From NCBI GenBank assembly GCA_024346935.1, contig AP024878.1, positions 186,001-250,000 on the forward strand: a DNA stretch of 64,000 bases. Reading direction: 5' to 3'. Below are positions 39,553-49,442 of the stretch, piece by piece; the first letter of the stretch is position 1, and the number at the start of each line of letters is the position of its first letter. This DNA is from Vibrio inusitatus. Lineage in GTDB: Bacteria; Pseudomonadota; Gammaproteobacteria; Enterobacterales; Vibrionaceae. Under the pieces are notes generated by a model. The model searched no databases, was not told where the DNA came from, and worked only from the letters and a program-made list of their open reading frames with translations. The position numbers and the translations under genes are program-made.

Positions 39553-40428
39553 CTATTCTCGCTTGTGAGCGTAAGCTGTGCCTAGTCGAGTAATTGCTTC
39601 AAGCTGCATGCTTTGGTCAAACTCAATAGCATTTTTAGGGAACAGGTTTATCACTGTTGAACCTAGCTTAAAGCGACCCATTTCTTCGCCTTTCTTAATG
39701 TGTATAGCCTTCTCTCCATCCGCAGGGTAATCCCAGCGATAGACAGTGTTTCCTCGCGGAGGAGTAACGGTACCGGCCCAAATTAGCTCGATACTGCCTA
39801 CTATGGTAGCTCCGACAAGAACCTGTGCCATTGGACCAAATTCAGTATCAAAGATACACACTACACGTTCGTTACGGGCAAATAGGTTTTCTACATTCTC
39901 AGCGGTTAGCGGGTTTACCGAAAACAAATCACCAGGAACGTAGATCATTTGTCTTAATGTACCGTCGCAAGGCATATGCACACGATGATAGTCGCTAGGT
40001 GATAGGTAAAGTGTTGCAAAGCTACCGTCAGCAAAGCTTTCAGCAAGGTTTAGATCGCCGCCAAGCAATTCACGAGCAGAATAGCTGTGTTTCTTTGCTT
40101 GAATGAGCTTACCGTCTTCGATTGGACCAAATTGACTCACACAAGCGTCCGCTGGATGTGTGATAACCGAGTCGCCTTCAACAACAGGACGAATCCCTGG
40201 CTTCAATTCACGTACGAAAAAATCGTTAAAGGTTTCGAAGTGAGCAGGATCTGAGTGCAAAGCCTCGTCCATGTTAATTTTGTATTGCTTGATGAAGCCG
40301 CGAATGATCGACGTAGTAACTCCGCCAAGTTTCGCAGATGCAAGCTTTCCAACTAGGCGCGTTAGGCCGTGTTGTGGCATCCAGTATTGGGCACCAACTT
40401 TGATTTTATCAATCACAATAAGGTCCAT
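39553..40428 (-). CDS. psd: Phosphatidylserine decarboxylase proenzyme
   Basis: Psd makes phosphatidylethanolamine from phosphatidylserine at the inner membrane. The proenzyme cleaves itself at the LGST motif ([11 protein letters not shown], about residue 253) to create the pyruvoyl prosthetic group on the Ser. Other conserved parts are [24 protein letters not shown] and ATIVGSIE. The frame opens at 40467; ATG 40428 ([12 protein letters not shown]) with AGGA close upstream is preferred and gives 291 residues. Homologues start near DKIKVG. It follows rsgA by about 55 bp, the usual pair. The E. coli neighbour mscM is not present. Confidence 0.95.
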   Translation of the reverse strand: MDLIVIDKIKVGAQYWMPQHGLTRLVGKLASAKLGGVTTSIIRGFIKQYKINMDEALHSDPAHFETFNDFFVRELKPGIRPVVEGDSVITHPADACVSQFGPIEDGKLIQAKKHSYSARELLGGDLNLAESFADGSFATLYLSPSDYHRVHMPCDGTLRQMIYVPGDLFSVNPLTAENVENLFARNERVVCIFDTEFGPMAQVLVGATIVGSIELIWAGTVTPPRGNTVYRWDYPADGEKAIHIKKGEEMGRFKLGSTVINLFPKNAIEFDQSMQLEAITRLGTAYAHKRE

Positions 40429-40483
40429 TCTTCCTAAATTGGGCCAGAATATTACGCAAACTGGCACCGTTTGTCTAAATATA

Positions 40484-41539
40484 CTACTGATCTAGCTTCT
40501 TGTTTTTCGAGTACTGACGGTTAGCTTTCATTTCTACCATGCTTTCAATGATTTTCTGGTAGTTTTCAAATCGGTTGGGGTGAATTTTACCGTCGATAAT
40601 CGCTTGCTGAATAGCGCAACCTGGATCATCAGCATGCTTACAATCTCTGAACTTACATAGGCCTAGAAATTCTCTGAATTCAACGAAAGCTGTGGTGACT
40701 TCATCTGCTTCTAAGTGCCACAAACCAAACTCACGTACTCCTGGTGAATCGATAAGATCGCCACCTGCAGGGAAGTGGTACAATCGCGCTGCGGTTGTGG
40801 TGTGCTGACCTAACCCTGAGTTTTCAGAGATAACCCCTTCTTCTACTTCAAGTTCTGGCATCAACGCATTAACTAAGCTCGACTTCCCTACACCAGATTG
40901 ACCGACAAAAATGTTAATCTTACCTGCAAGCTCAGCTTCTAATTCTGGAATGCCTTCGCCAGACTCCTTGCTCACCAATAAAACCTTGTAGCCAATATTA
41001 CTGTAAATCGTTAATTGCTTTTTTAGCTCAATAAGTTGTTCTGGCGTAGTTAAATCAATCTTATTTAGCACCAGTAACGGGGCTATGTTTAAGGTTTCTG
41101 AGGCGATCAGATAACGGTCGATAATAGACAGAGACAGCTCAGGCAGTACTGAAGAGACAATAACCATTTGCTCTACGTTGGCAGCAACTGGTTTGAGACC
41201 ATCATAATAGTCAGGTCGAGTTAGCATTGAAGTTCTTGGTTCTACAGCTTCTACAACACCAGAGATACCCGCCATAGATTCAAGGCCAATTCGCCACAGC
41301 ACTCGGTCACCGGAGACTAAGCTTTCAATACCACGACGTAAGTTACAGCGATGAATCTCTCCAGTCTCAATATCCTCAATATCGGCATGCTGCCCAAATC
41401 GAGTGATGACTAAGCCCTTCTTGGTTTCACCAAGCATTTGCTCATCCCATTGGACAGTTTTGTCTTGTTCCAGTCGCTTCTTTTGATTTCCGCGTACTCG
41501 ACGTACTTGTCCTTTGGTTAGCTTCTTCTTTTTAGCCAT
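40484..41539 (-). CDS. rsgA: Ribosome small-subunit-dependent GTPase RsgA
   Basis: RsgA is a late 30S assembly factor whose GTPase is stimulated by the small subunit. It has a basic N-terminus ([22 protein letters not shown]), an OB fold (about 50-110) and a circularly permuted GTPase in G4-G5-G1-G2-G3 order: NKID (about 160), P-loop GQSGVGKSS (about 220) and DSPGVREF (about 270). The C-terminal zinc finger [14 protein letters not shown] is intact. The length of 351 is normal. It is divergent from orn, as in E. coli. Confidence 0.96.
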   Translation of the reverse strand: MAKKKKLTKGQVRRVRGNQKKRLEQDKTVQWDEQMLGETKKGLVITRFGQHADIEDIETGEIHRCNLRRGIESLVSGDRVLWRIGLESMAGISGVVEAVEPRTSMLTRPDYYDGLKPVAANVEQMVIVSSVLPELSLSIIDRYLIASETLNIAPLLVLNKIDLTTPEQLIELKKQLTIYSNIGYKVLLVSKESGEGIPELEAELAGKINIFVGQSGVGKSSLVNALMPELEVEEGVISENSGLGQHTTTAARLYHFPAGGDLIDSPGVREFGLWHLEADEVTTAFVEFREFLGLCKFRDCKHADDPGCAIQQAIIDGKIHPNRFENYQKIIESMVEMKANRQYSKNKKLDQ

Positions 41540-41701
41540 GTATTATCTAGTGTCCAGTTGGCTTTCTATAATTGAGGAGTATGATATACCCAATTGACCT
41601 CAAGAAGCGAGACTAAGCGGTCACTGCTTACTTTTATGCAGTCCATTTAATCATTCCACTGAGATTTCATTCTTTCACAACAATAATAGGCAATTTCATT
41701 C

Positions 41702-42247
41702 ATGGCGTTGAACGATAAAAATTTAATTTGGGTCGATCTTGAAATGACAGGGTTGGATCCAGAAACACATAAAGTCATTGAAATAGCGTCTATCGTTACC
41801 GATAGCGAATTGAACATTCTTGCTGAAGGGCCTGTTATTGCAATTCATCAGCCAGAATCCGAACTGGCTAAGATGGACGATTGGTGTACTAATACTCATA
41901 CCAATAGTGGTTTGGTGGAGAGAGTTAAAAACAGCAATATCGATGAAGACAAAGCCGTTGCTCTAACCATTGAGTTCCTAGAGAAGTGGGTACCGAAAGG
42001 AGCCTCACCTATCTGCGGGAATAGCATTGGTCAAGATAGACGTTTTTTGTACAAGCACATGCCTGAACTAGAGCAATATTTCCACTACCGTTATGTTGAT
42101 GTGAGTACACTCAAAGAGCTCACTCGTCGCTGGAAGCCAGAAGTATTGGATGGCTTTACTAAGAAAGGTGTACATCTAGCGCTAGATGACATTCGAGAGT
42201 CAATCGCTGAACTTCGTTACTATAGAGATACAATCATGAAGATCTGA
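41702..42247 (+). CDS. orn: Oligoribonuclease
   Basis: Orn is an essential 3'-5' exonuclease that finishes RNA decay by degrading very short oligomers, including pGpG from c-di-GMP. The 181 residues show the DEDDh exonuclease motifs: [10 protein letters not shown] (Exo I), [16 protein letters not shown] (Exo II) and [17 protein letters not shown] (Exo III with His). The gene precedes the tRNA array on the same strand, as in E. coli, where orn lies next to glyVXY. Confidence 0.97.
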   Translation: MALNDKNLIWVDLEMTGLDPETHKVIEIASIVTDSELNILAEGPVIAIHQPESELAKMDDWCTNTHTNSGLVERVKNSNIDEDKAVALTIEFLEKWVPKGASPICGNSIGQDRRFLYKHMPELEQYFHYRYVDVSTLKELTRRWKPEVLDGFTKKGVHLALDDIRESIAELRYYRDTIMKI

Positions 42248-42298
42248 TGCTTTTTTATTCAGTTAAAGCACTGAAATAAAAAAAATCAGAATTAAGGC

Positions 42299-42326
42299 TT
42301 GCATCACAAAAATAACCTCTTATAAT
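42299..42326 (+). promoter_or_regulatory. Promoter of the tRNA array
   Basis: TTGCAT (42299-42304) and a perfect TATAAT (42321-42326) are 16 bp apart. The following TCGCATCCC resembles the GC-rich discriminator of stable-RNA promoters. It lies 34 bp before the first tRNA. Confidence 0.75.
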
Positions 42327-42360
42327 TCGCATCCCTAAACGGCACAAAGACGTTTACGAT

Positions 42361-42436
42361 GCGACACTAGCTCAGTTGGTAGAGCGCAACCTTGCCAAGG
42401 TTGAGGTCACGAGTTCGAACCTCGTGTGTCGCTCCA
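42361..42436 (+). tRNA. tRNA-Gly (GCC), copy 1
   Basis: A 76-base cloverleaf with acceptor GCGACAC pairing GTGTCGC, D-arm with GTTGGTAGAGC, anticodon GCC at positions 34-36 (42394-42396), T-arm GAGTTCGAACCTC and encoded CCA. It is first of five identical copies. Confidence 0.98.
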
Positions 42437-42478
42437 AATAAAAAGTTTTCATCGTACTTAACGGTGACACAATTCGGA

Positions 42479-42555
<77 letters not shown>

Positions 42556-42561
42556 AATTTA

Positions 42562-42600
42562 AACTTATAGCTGTGAGCTCAAAGCTTTTAGCTGTAAGTA
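42562..42600. repeat. AGCT(N)AG-type degenerate repeat in the tRNA spacer
   Basis: The spacer between fMet copy 1 and Gly copy 2 contains iterated TAGCTGTGAGCTC, AAGCTTTTAGCTGTAAG units. A related stretch occurs at 43105-43136 (ATAGCTATCAGTTAGCTGTAAG) and others near 33788-33812 and 33926-33954. The function is unknown. Confidence 0.4.
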
Positions 42601-42602
42601 GT

Positions 42603-42678
42603 GCGACACTAGCTCAGTTGGTAGAGCGCAACCTTGCCAAGGTTGAGGTCACGAGTTCGAACCTCGTGTGTCGCTCCA
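42603..42678 (+). tRNA. tRNA-Gly (GCC), copy 2
   Basis: Identical to copy 1, with encoded CCA. It is followed directly by a 61-bp partial repeat of its own 3' end. Confidence 0.98.
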
Positions 42679-42739
42679 ATATTTTGGAATGTTTGACCGA
42701 GTACGAGGAACCTCGTGCCCATCTGGTCGAGTCGCTCCA
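42679..42739 (+). repeat. tRNA-Gly 3'-end-derived repeat, copy 1
   Basis: After the CCA of Gly copy 2 the sequence runs 61 bp and ends again in GTCGCTCCA, the last nine bases of the tRNA. Inside it ACGAGG-AA-CCTCGT resembles a shortened T-arm of the same tRNA, closed by GACC/GGTC. A second copy follows Gly copy 5. It looks like a partial tandem duplication of the tRNA 3' end, comparable to the repeats behind E. coli tyrT. Confidence 0.65.
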
Positions 42740-42781
42740 AATAAAAAGTTTTCATCGTACTTAACGGTGACACAATTCGGA

Positions 42782-42858
<77 letters not shown>

Positions 42859-42905
42859 ATTTCTAGACAGTGTGGATGGCTTGTCCTTCATGCAGTCAAC
42901 GGAAT

Positions 42906-42981
42906 GCGACACTAGCTCAGTTGGTAGAGCGCAACCTTGCCAAGGTTGAGGTCACGAGTTCGAACCTCGTGTGTCGCTCCA
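42906..42981 (+). tRNA. tRNA-Gly (GCC), copy 3
   Basis: Identical to copy 1. The 47-bp spacer before it (42859-42905) recurs before copy 5 with one difference. Confidence 0.98.
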
Positions 42982-43023
42982 AATAAAAAGTTTTCATCGT
43001 ACTTAACGGTGACACAATTCGGA

Positions 43024-43100
<77 letters not shown>

Positions 43101-43136
43101 ATTTTAACTTATAGCTATCAGTTAGCTGTAAGTAAT

Positions 43137-43212
43137 GCGACACTAGCTCAGTTGGTAGAGCGCAACCTTGCCAAGGTTGAGGTCACGAGTTCGAACCTCG
43201 TGTGTCGCTCCA
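43137..43212 (+). tRNA. tRNA-Gly (GCC), copy 4
   Basis: Identical to copy 1. The spacer after it differs from the other Gly-fMet spacers at its start and contains a CTCTTTAAATAGAG inverted repeat. Confidence 0.98.
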
Positions 43213-43270
43213 AATTTCTCTTTAAATAGAGAGTAAGTCTTCATCGTACTTAACGGTGACACAATTCGGA

Positions 43271-43347
<77 letters not shown>

Positions 43348-43394
43348 ATTTCTAGACAGTATGGATGGCTTGTCCTTCATGCAGTCAACGGAAT

Positions 43395-43470
43395 GCGACA
43401 CTAGCTCAGTTGGTAGAGCGCAACCTTGCCAAGGTTGAGGTCACGAGTTCGAACCTCGTGTGTCGCTCCA
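43395..43470 (+). tRNA. tRNA-Gly (GCC), copy 5
   Basis: Identical to copy 1. It is the last tRNA of the array and is followed by the second 3'-end repeat instead of an fMet gene. Confidence 0.98.
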
Positions 43471-43531
43471 ATATTTTGGAATGTTTGACCGAACACGAGG
43501 AACCTCGTGCCCATCTGGTCGAGTCGCTCCA
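43471..43531 (+). repeat. tRNA-Gly 3'-end-derived repeat, copy 2
   Basis: Differs from copy 1 at two bases (GAACACGAGG for GAGTACGAGG). The stem is kept and even improved (CACGAGG-AA-CCTCGTG against a U-G closing pair), and it again ends GTCGCTCCA. No T-run terminator follows, so this element may help to end or process the array transcript. Confidence 0.65.
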
Positions 43532-44080
43532 ATATTCCAGTAGTTTGACTAAGCTTACTCGATAACCCCATATTTTCTTCACTAGCATTACCCAGCACTA
43601 TCTCTTTATCGATAACTTTTCACATTCTCTGTGAAGCACCTATTATCACACTCCATTAAGAATTAACTCACAGACTTATCCACAAAACCATATCTGTGGA
43701 TAACTTGGTTGATAAGTTTTTTAGTAATGAGATTTCATGGATCTTTTGTCAAGATCTTATTTCATCATAAGAGCATCGGCATTTATCACTTAGGGTCTAA
43801 CACCTTGAAGAATAAGGGCTAAGGATGTGAATCTTTGATTCTTAGAATGTAATAAATTGATCTTAAATGTCACTTTATTTGATCTTCATCATATTCCGTG
43901 TCTGTGTTTAACTTTAGGGCATGATGAAATGAGACTTGCTTTATATTCTTTTTCCACATTACCTTTGTACTTACCATTTTATGCTGGAATAAAGGCTCAA
44001 CATGCGTTTGATTACACTTGATTGGTTTTTCTAACGGATATTTGTTCTGAATATTCAAGAGCTGATGAAATGACATCTAG
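43532..44080. other. Non-coding region with clustered DnaA boxes (datA-like)
   Basis: 549 bp without a credible gene between the tRNA array and queG. Perfect DnaA boxes TTATCCACA lie at 43676-43684 (plus) and 43695-43703 (minus), facing each other 10 bp apart. TTTTCCACA at 43950-43958 fits the looser consensus TTWTNCACA, and one-mismatch boxes lie at 43616-43624 and 43903-43911. Four GATC sites lie between 43740 and about 43884. E. coli datA, a DnaA-titrating and DnaA-ATP-hydrolysing locus, lies in the same place, between glyVXY and queG. The function here is inferred. Confidence 0.6.
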
Positions 44081-45193
44081 CTACGCATCTCTAGGTAGCC
44101 CTTTTTGAACAATACGTATCAATCGCTGTTGTTTGGTGGAAGTTAATGGGGGCTGAGATTTAAGCCGCTCGATAGCATAGGTAATATGGTGGTCTAATAC
44201 ATTACAAAGCCCCAACTTGCTTTCTAGAGTCATTATGGCTTCATCACTGTACACACTATTTCCCAATGCAATAGCGAGATTTCGCAACCATTGCAAATGA
44301 CCAATACGACGTATTGCCGAACCCTCAAAGTTTTTAAGGAACTCTTGTTCGCTCCAGGAGAAAAGTGTCATCAAATTGCTGTCTTTAATGCTTTCTCGTC
44401 TGTGGAAATCAGCTTGCTGTGTAAGTTTTGCATGACGGTTAAATGGGCATACCAGTTGGCAGTCATCACAACCGTAGATGCGATTCCCCATTGCATCACT
44501 AAGCTTACTATCAATGATGCCATCATATTCTATGGTTAGATAAGAGATGCACTTGCGGGCATCAATGACACCCTCTTCGATTATCGCTCCCGTAGGGCAA
44601 CTCGTTATACAAGACCGGCATTTTCCACATTGGTTTTCCACTGGAGCATCGACAGGAAGAGGCAATCCAATCAGTAACTCACCTAGAAAGAACCATGAGC
44701 CTGCATCTTCATCGAGTAGTAAAGAGTGTTTACCTGTCCATCCAAGACCTGCTTTTTCAGCTAAGGGGCGCTCTAAAACAGGAGCGGAATCAACAAAAGG
44801 TCGATAATTCAATTCTCCAAGTTCATCTTCTATTTTCTTGGCTAAATGTTTGAGCTTGTTTCTCATCAGTTTATGGTAATCACGGCCTAACGCATAACGA
44901 CTAATATAGGCTTGGGTAGGATCTGAAAGATTACTGGCAAAATGGGCCTCTGGAGGAAGATAATCCAAGCGCACACTGATAACTCTTAATGTGCCCGGGT
45001 GCAGTTTTTCCGGATGCAGACGTTTATCTTCATTTCGCTCCATCCACTCCATACTGCCGTGGTAGCCATGAGCAACCCAACTTTTCAGACCTTCTTCATG
45101 TGATGATAGGTCGACATCGGTTATTCCTATTTTTTGGAATCCAAGTTCGTTGCCCCAAATTTTGATTTGCTCTGCCAAATATTGAAGATTCAT
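44081..45193 (-). CDS. queG: Epoxyqueuosine reductase QueG
   Basis: QueG is a cobalamin- and Fe-S-dependent enzyme that performs the last step of queuosine synthesis in tRNA, reducing epoxyqueuosine. The 370 residues contain the cobalamin domain (about 1-170), two [4Fe-4S] ferredoxin motifs (CGKCRSCITSCPTGAI and GCDDCQLVCPFN) and C-terminal HEAT-like helices. The active-site Asp is in FVDSAPVLER. In E. coli queG is followed by nnr and tsaE on the other strand; here nnr is missing and tsaE is the direct divergent neighbour. Confidence 0.95.
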   Translation of the reverse strand: MNLQYLAEQIKIWGNELGFQKIGITDVDLSSHEEGLKSWVAHGYHGSMEWMERNEDKRLHPEKLHPGTLRVISVRLDYLPPEAHFASNLSDPTQAYISRYALGRDYHKLMRNKLKHLAKKIEDELGELNYRPFVDSAPVLERPLAEKAGLGWTGKHSLLLDEDAGSWFFLGELLIGLPLPVDAPVENQCGKCRSCITSCPTGAIIEEGVIDARKCISYLTIEYDGIIDSKLSDAMGNRIYGCDDCQLVCPFNRHAKLTQQADFHRRESIKDSNLMTLFSWSEQEFLKNFEGSAIRRIGHLQWLRNLAIALGNSVYSDEAIMTLESKLGLCNVLDHHITYAIERLKSQPPLTSTKQQRLIRIVQKGLPRDA

Positions 45194-45391
45194 TGATGCT
45201 GTCGTCCGAAGAAAGTTGAGTCTATTTTAGCGAATAAACTTGTCGACACGTAACACTACGACTCATTCGAAGTGCTTTTGAATGAAATTTATTGGTCATC
45301 GTCTACCAAAGAGGCGGGTTTGCTCGACAAAACGCGCTCAGTAGAGATAATTAGGTCATTATTAATAAAACCAAGTAAAGACGACCCTTTT

Positions 45392-45856
45392 ATGACCCAG
45401 AAGCACTTCTCCCTCAAAGATGAGCATGACACTGTAAAAATGGGAGCAAATTTATCAGCCCTGTGTTCTGAGCAGACGACCATTTATTTACATGGCGATC
45501 TTGGTGCGGGAAAAACTACCTTTAGTCGTGGTTTTATCCAGTCTATGGGACATAAAGGTAACGTTAAGAGCCCAACTTATACCTTGGTCGAACCTTATAA
45601 CTTGCAGGATTGGCAAGTGTATCACTTTGACCTTTATCGTCTTGCTGACCCTGAAGAGCTCGAGTTTATGGGAATTCGAGACTATTTTACCCCTGATGCA
45701 ATCTGCCTTGTAGAATGGCCAGAGAGAGGGGTAGGGTTGCTGCCTAAAGCAGATCTAGATATCGACATTCGTTATCAGGGCGAAGGTCGTGTCGCTACTA
45801 TTACCGCAAACAGTGACAATGGATTAACACTGATTGAAAATCTGGAGTTAAATTGA
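45392..45856 (+). CDS. tsaE: tRNA threonylcarbamoyladenosine synthesis ATPase TsaE
   Basis: TsaE is the small ATPase that works with TsaB, TsaC and TsaD to make t6A37 in ANN-decoding tRNAs. The P-loop [14 protein letters not shown], the [10 protein letters not shown] switch and HFDLYRL are intact. The frame opens 40 codons earlier (45272, TTG), but the family starts near [11 protein letters not shown] (ATG 45392), giving 154 residues against 153 in E. coli. The ribosome site is weak (TAAAGA). Its stop codon overlaps the TTG start of amiB. Confidence 0.95.
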   Translation: MTQKHFSLKDEHDTVKMGANLSALCSEQTTIYLHGDLGAGKTTFSRGFIQSMGHKGNVKSPTYTLVEPYNLQDWQVYHFDLYRLADPEELEFMGIRDYFTPDAICLVEWPERGVGLLPKADLDIDIRYQGEGRVATITANSDNGLTLIENLELN

Positions 45857-47523
45857 TTAAGAATTCAATATGGGCGTTTGCCTTGTTCTTTGTTTCTTCG
45901 TTATTTGCCGCCGTGCAATCGAACGAGATTAAGGACATCCGTATTTCGACCACTAATAAAGAAACAAGGACTGTTATTGATCTGAGCCAGTCTGCTGATT
46001 TCAGCTACTTTACTTTAGGTAGTCCGGACCGTTTGGTTGTAGATCTTAAGAACACTGCTAATCGTTCTAAATTACCAAAATCGGTAACCAAAAGCCCTAT
46101 CTTAACCAAGGTGAGAGAGAGTTCTCCTCCTAATAAAGATACCTTTCGATTGGTATTTGAGTTGAAGGGAAAGTCTTCACCTAAATTATTCAAGCTGAAT
46201 CCTGGAAACGGTGCCGGTCATCGTTTAGTTATCGACTTCCCTCTCTCTGCAACAAGCCAGTCTCAGCCTGTTGCTAAGCCGATTGTCGTGACAAAGACTA
46301 CCGTACCTAGTCGACAAGATGTGGTTATCGTTATCGACCCAGGCCACGGTGGCAAAGATCCAGGCTCCATTGGGCCTAGCCGTAAATATGAAAAGCATAC
46401 AACATTGAGTGTTTCAAGGAAGCTTGCAGCACAACTGAATGCTATCCCAGGTATTAGAGCCAAGTTGACTCGAACTGGCGACTACTATGTGAATTTAGAT
46501 CAGCGCGTTGCGATTGCCGACCGTGAGAAAGCGCACCTATTTATCTCCGTGCACGCAGATGCCTTTACCTCACCGCAGCCAAGAGGCGCATCCGTTTTCT
46601 TCTTGAATGACCGCCGCAGGAACACAGAGATATCTCGCTGGGTGGAAAATCAAGAGCGTCAATCTCAGAAGTTAGGTGGCACTTCCACTGTGACTCGAGC
46701 GGATAAAAACGTAAACCAAACATTATTGGATTTGCAGTTTACTCACTCGAAACGAGAGGGCGAGAAACTAGCGACGGAGATACTAGGAGAGTTAAAAAAA
46801 GTCGCTCGTCTACATAAAAGTAAGCCAAGTGAAGCTAGCCTTGCGGTGTTGCGTTCACCTCAAATACCCTCAGTTCTCGTTGAGACCGGCTTTATTTCAA
46901 ATCCGACCGAAGAAAAACTTCTTTTTCAGCGTTCATACCAAGACAAGTTAGCGAGTGCTTTGTCACGTGCAGTTGTGACGTATCTAAAACAGAATCCACC
47001 TGAAGGAACCGGATTTGATAAGAGCCCAAGCCACAGTGGGACGTATGTTGTTCAGCGCGGTGATTTCTTATCGAAGATTGCTCAAAAACACGGAGTATCG
47101 GTTAGTGCGATTAAATCAGCAAACAACCTGAAAAGCGATACAGTCAAAGTTGGTCAGAAGCTGACAATTCCTGGTGCTTCAGTACCAACGAGCACACTTA
47201 ATACCGTAGAGACTAAAACAGTCACCCATGTGGTAAAATCTGGAGAGTATTTAGGCAAGATAGCAAGTCGTTACAAAGTGCCGGTTGCCTCGATAAAAAG
47301 AGAGAACAACCTTAAATCAAATACAGTTCGTGTCGGGCAAAAGCTTAAGATTACCGTTGCTGTAAAAGATGCACCAATAAGACATCATAAGGTTCAGCGA
47401 GGAGAGTTTCTGGGTAAGATCGCATCTAAGTATGGCGTGACTGTCAGTAGTATTCGCAGTGCCAATAACCTTCGTTCCGATGAGCTTGCCATTGGGCAGA
47501 CGCTGATTATTCCAAATCGATGA
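45853..47523 (+). CDS. amiB: N-acetylmuramoyl-L-alanine amidase AmiB
   Basis: AmiB removes stem peptides from septal murein to split daughter cells, after activation by EnvC. The 556-residue preprotein has a signal peptide (to about residue 20), an AMIN domain for septal targeting (about 25-130), and an Amidase_3 zinc domain with [18 protein letters not shown] and LVETGFISN (about 155-385). Three C-terminal LysM peptidoglycan-binding repeats follow (about 397-440, 458-500 and 512-554); E. coli AmiB has one. Translation starts at TTG, overlapping the tsaE stop, so the genes are coupled. The ATGA overlap with mutL continues the operon. Confidence 0.95.
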   Translation: MIKNSIWAFALFFVSSLFAAVQSNEIKDIRISTTNKETRTVIDLSQSADFSYFTLGSPDRLVVDLKNTANRSKLPKSVTKSPILTKVRESSPPNKDTFRLVFELKGKSSPKLFKLNPGNGAGHRLVIDFPLSATSQSQPVAKPIVVTKTTVPSRQDVVIVIDPGHGGKDPGSIGPSRKYEKHTTLSVSRKLAAQLNAIPGIRAKLTRTGDYYVNLDQRVAIADREKAHLFISVHADAFTSPQPRGASVFFLNDRRRNTEISRWVENQERQSQKLGGTSTVTRADKNVNQTLLDLQFTHSKREGEKLATEILGELKKVARLHKSKPSEASLAVLRSPQIPSVLVETGFISNPTEEKLLFQRSYQDKLASALSRAVVTYLKQNPPEGTGFDKSPSHSGTYVVQRGDFLSKIAQKHGVSVSAIKSANNLKSDTVKVGQKLTIPGASVPTSTLNTVETKTVTHVVKSGEYLGKIASRYKVPVASIKRENNLKSNTVRVGQKLKITVAVKDAPIRHHKVQRGEFLGKIASKYGVTVSSIRSANNLRSDELAIGQTLIIPNR

Positions 47524-49442
47524 GTGAAATTAAGATACTACCAGCAAGACTGGCAAACCAAATAGCAGCTGGAGAAGTGGTCGAGAGACCGGCCTCTGTG
47601 GTGAAAGAGTTGGTTGAAAATAGCATCGATGCCGGAGCTACTCGTATCGATATCGATATCGAAAAAGGTGGTAGTAAACTGATTCGTATTAGGGATAACG
47701 GAAAGGGCATCATTAAGGATGAACTTCAGCTTGCCCTGAGCCGACATGCAACCTCAAAAATCACCACCTTAGATGATCTTGAAGCTATTATGAGTTTGGG
47801 TTTTCGAGGAGAAGCACTGGCGAGTATCAGTTCAGTCTCTCGCTTAACCTTAACCTCAAGAACAGCAACACAAGAGCAAGCGTGGGCTGCTTATTCTGAA
47901 GGCCGGGATATGCAGGTCAAGCTGCAGCCTACTGCTCATCCTGTGGGTACATCGGTCGAGGTGTTGGATTTGTTCTTTAATACGCCTGCAAGACGAAAGT
48001 TTTTGCGTACTGAAAAAACAGAGTTCACTCATATTGAAGAGTTGTTAAAGCGTATTGCTTTGAGTCGCTTTGATGTCACTCTCAATCTTCGACACAATGG
48101 TAAATTGGTTAAACAATACCGTGCTGCAAAAACAGAACGTCAGATAGAGCAACGCATACAATCTGTCTGTGGGAAAAACTTTGCAGACAATATGCTTAAG
48201 GTGGAACTGCAGCACCAAGACCTTAAATTGTATGGCTGGATAACCACTCCCGAGGCTGCGCGCTCGCAAGGTGATCTGCAATACTGTTATGTGAATGGCA
48301 GAATGATGCGTGACAAACTCATCAATCATGCTATTCGTCAAAGCTACGAACTAGCGTTGCGCCCTGAGCAGTTTGCAGCTTATGTACTGTTCATTGAGAT
48401 AGATGCGCATCAAGTAGATGTGAATGTTCACCCAGCGAAACATGAAGTGCGCTTTCATCAAGCGCGACTGGTACATGATTTTATCTATCAAGCCCTTGTT
48501 GATGCGCTAGGACAGTCGCACCAGTTCATTTCAGAGGAGAGACGAGAGAGTGCATTCGCCACACCTCATCCGCAGCAATCTTCTATAAGTGAATTGGAGC
48601 AAACCAATTTCAATTCTAACCCTGAACCGAAAGCAACATCACCATCTCCTTCACAAAGAGAAGCGCAGGCGATGCAACAGATTCCTGCCTATCCTAACAA
48701 GGCAGAGGGATCTTGCGATACACCACGAAATGAAGGGCAGTCGCGTTCAAGTTGGGGACAAAATAACACCTTAAGAGCACCAAAACCTCAGGTGTCTGAA
48801 CAAGAAGCTAAGGTCTATCAACAACTAATGACGGTTGAGTCTAATTCTGCCGAGGAGGTTCCACCCTCCGTTATAGATCAACCCATAACTCAGCTAGGAA
48901 AGGCTTTAACAATCATCAATGAGCAATTTTTGCTGGTTAACACTAACGCAGGATGTGGGTTACTCGCCTTGTCTTATGCGGAAATATTAAAGCTTCGAGG
49001 GCAATTGTCAGTCGATCAAAGGCAATTGATTAAGCAACCATTGTTGATTCCTCTTGCTCTGCGAGTAAGAAACGAAGATATCGACCTACTTAAGAAAATT
49101 CAGCCGGTGCTTGAGCGTTTCGCGATTCAGTTGATGTTTAAAGCCGGTGCTAAAGTGATGATAATGGCTGTACCTCAGCCCTTGAGGCAGCATAATCTTC
49201 AACAGCTGTTCTCTAGGCTCATTGATATATTGAGTAACGGACAACAACTGTCGTTTGAGCAGCTAAGCCTATGGTTAGCTTCTCAGGTAGCGGAACAAAA
49301 TAAGACCTACACTTTGTCAGAAGCGGTTCAGTTACTGTCTGACTTAGAGGGGGCTTCTGCACAAAGTCTCGATTTAAAAGATACGAAACTTATTCAATTA
49401 GTGGACTTTTCCACCCAAATTAAAGCGCTATCACATGAATGA
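47520..49442 (+). CDS. mutL: DNA mismatch repair protein MutL
   Basis: MutL links MutS to MutH and UvrD in methyl-directed repair. The N-terminal GHKL ATPase has [24 protein letters not shown] and [14 protein letters not shown]; the transducer domain with [13 protein letters not shown] follows to about 330. A low-complexity linker (about 340-450, rich in Pro, Ser and Gln) precedes the dimerisation domain. No endonuclease DQHAxxE motif is seen, as expected in bacteria with MutH. The four GATC sites downstream of the tRNA array are consistent with Dam-type methylation. It overlaps miaA by 8 bp. Confidence 0.97.
   Translation: MSEIKILPARLANQIAAGEVVERPASVVKELVENSIDAGATRIDIDIEKGGSKLIRIRDNGKGIIKDELQLALSRHATSKITTLDDLEAIMSLGFRGEALASISSVSRLTLTSRTATQEQAWAAYSEGRDMQVKLQPTAHPVGTSVEVLDLFFNTPARRKFLRTEKTEFTHIEELLKRIALSRFDVTLNLRHNGKLVKQYRAAKTERQIEQRIQSVCGKNFADNMLKVELQHQDLKLYGWITTPEAARSQGDLQYCYVNGRMMRDKLINHAIRQSYELALRPEQFAAYVLFIEIDAHQVDVNVHPAKHEVRFHQARLVHDFIYQALVDALGQSHQFISEERRESAFATPHPQQSSISELEQTNFNSNPEPKATSPSPSQREAQAMQQIPAYPNKAEGSCDTPRNEGQSRSSWGQNNTLRAPKPQVSEQEAKVYQQLMTVESNSAEEVPPSVIDQPITQLGKALTIINEQFLLVNTNAGCGLLALSYAEILKLRGQLSVDQRQLIKQPLLIPLALRVRNEDIDLLKKIQPVLERFAIQLMFKAGAKVMIMAVPQPLRQHNLQQLFSRLIDILSNGQQLSFEQLSLWLASQVAEQNKTYTLSEAVQLLSDLEGASAQSLDLKDTKLIQLVDFSTQIKALSHE

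Noticed and set aside
43616..43958. Chromosomal origin oriC
   Set aside because: There are DnaA boxes and GATC sites, but the flanking genes (tRNA array and queG) are not those of oriC in vibrios (mnmG, rpmH/dnaA region), GATC sites are too few, and no AT-rich 13-mer array is evident.
43870..44076. 68-codon minus-strand frame next to queG
   Set aside because: It is AT-rich, lacks a ribosome site, has no protein-like pattern and overlaps the DnaA-box region.
45272..45391. Longer TsaE with 40 extra N-terminal residues
   Set aside because: The extension starts at a TTG without a ribosome site, does not match the family, and the protein has normal length from the ATG at 45392.
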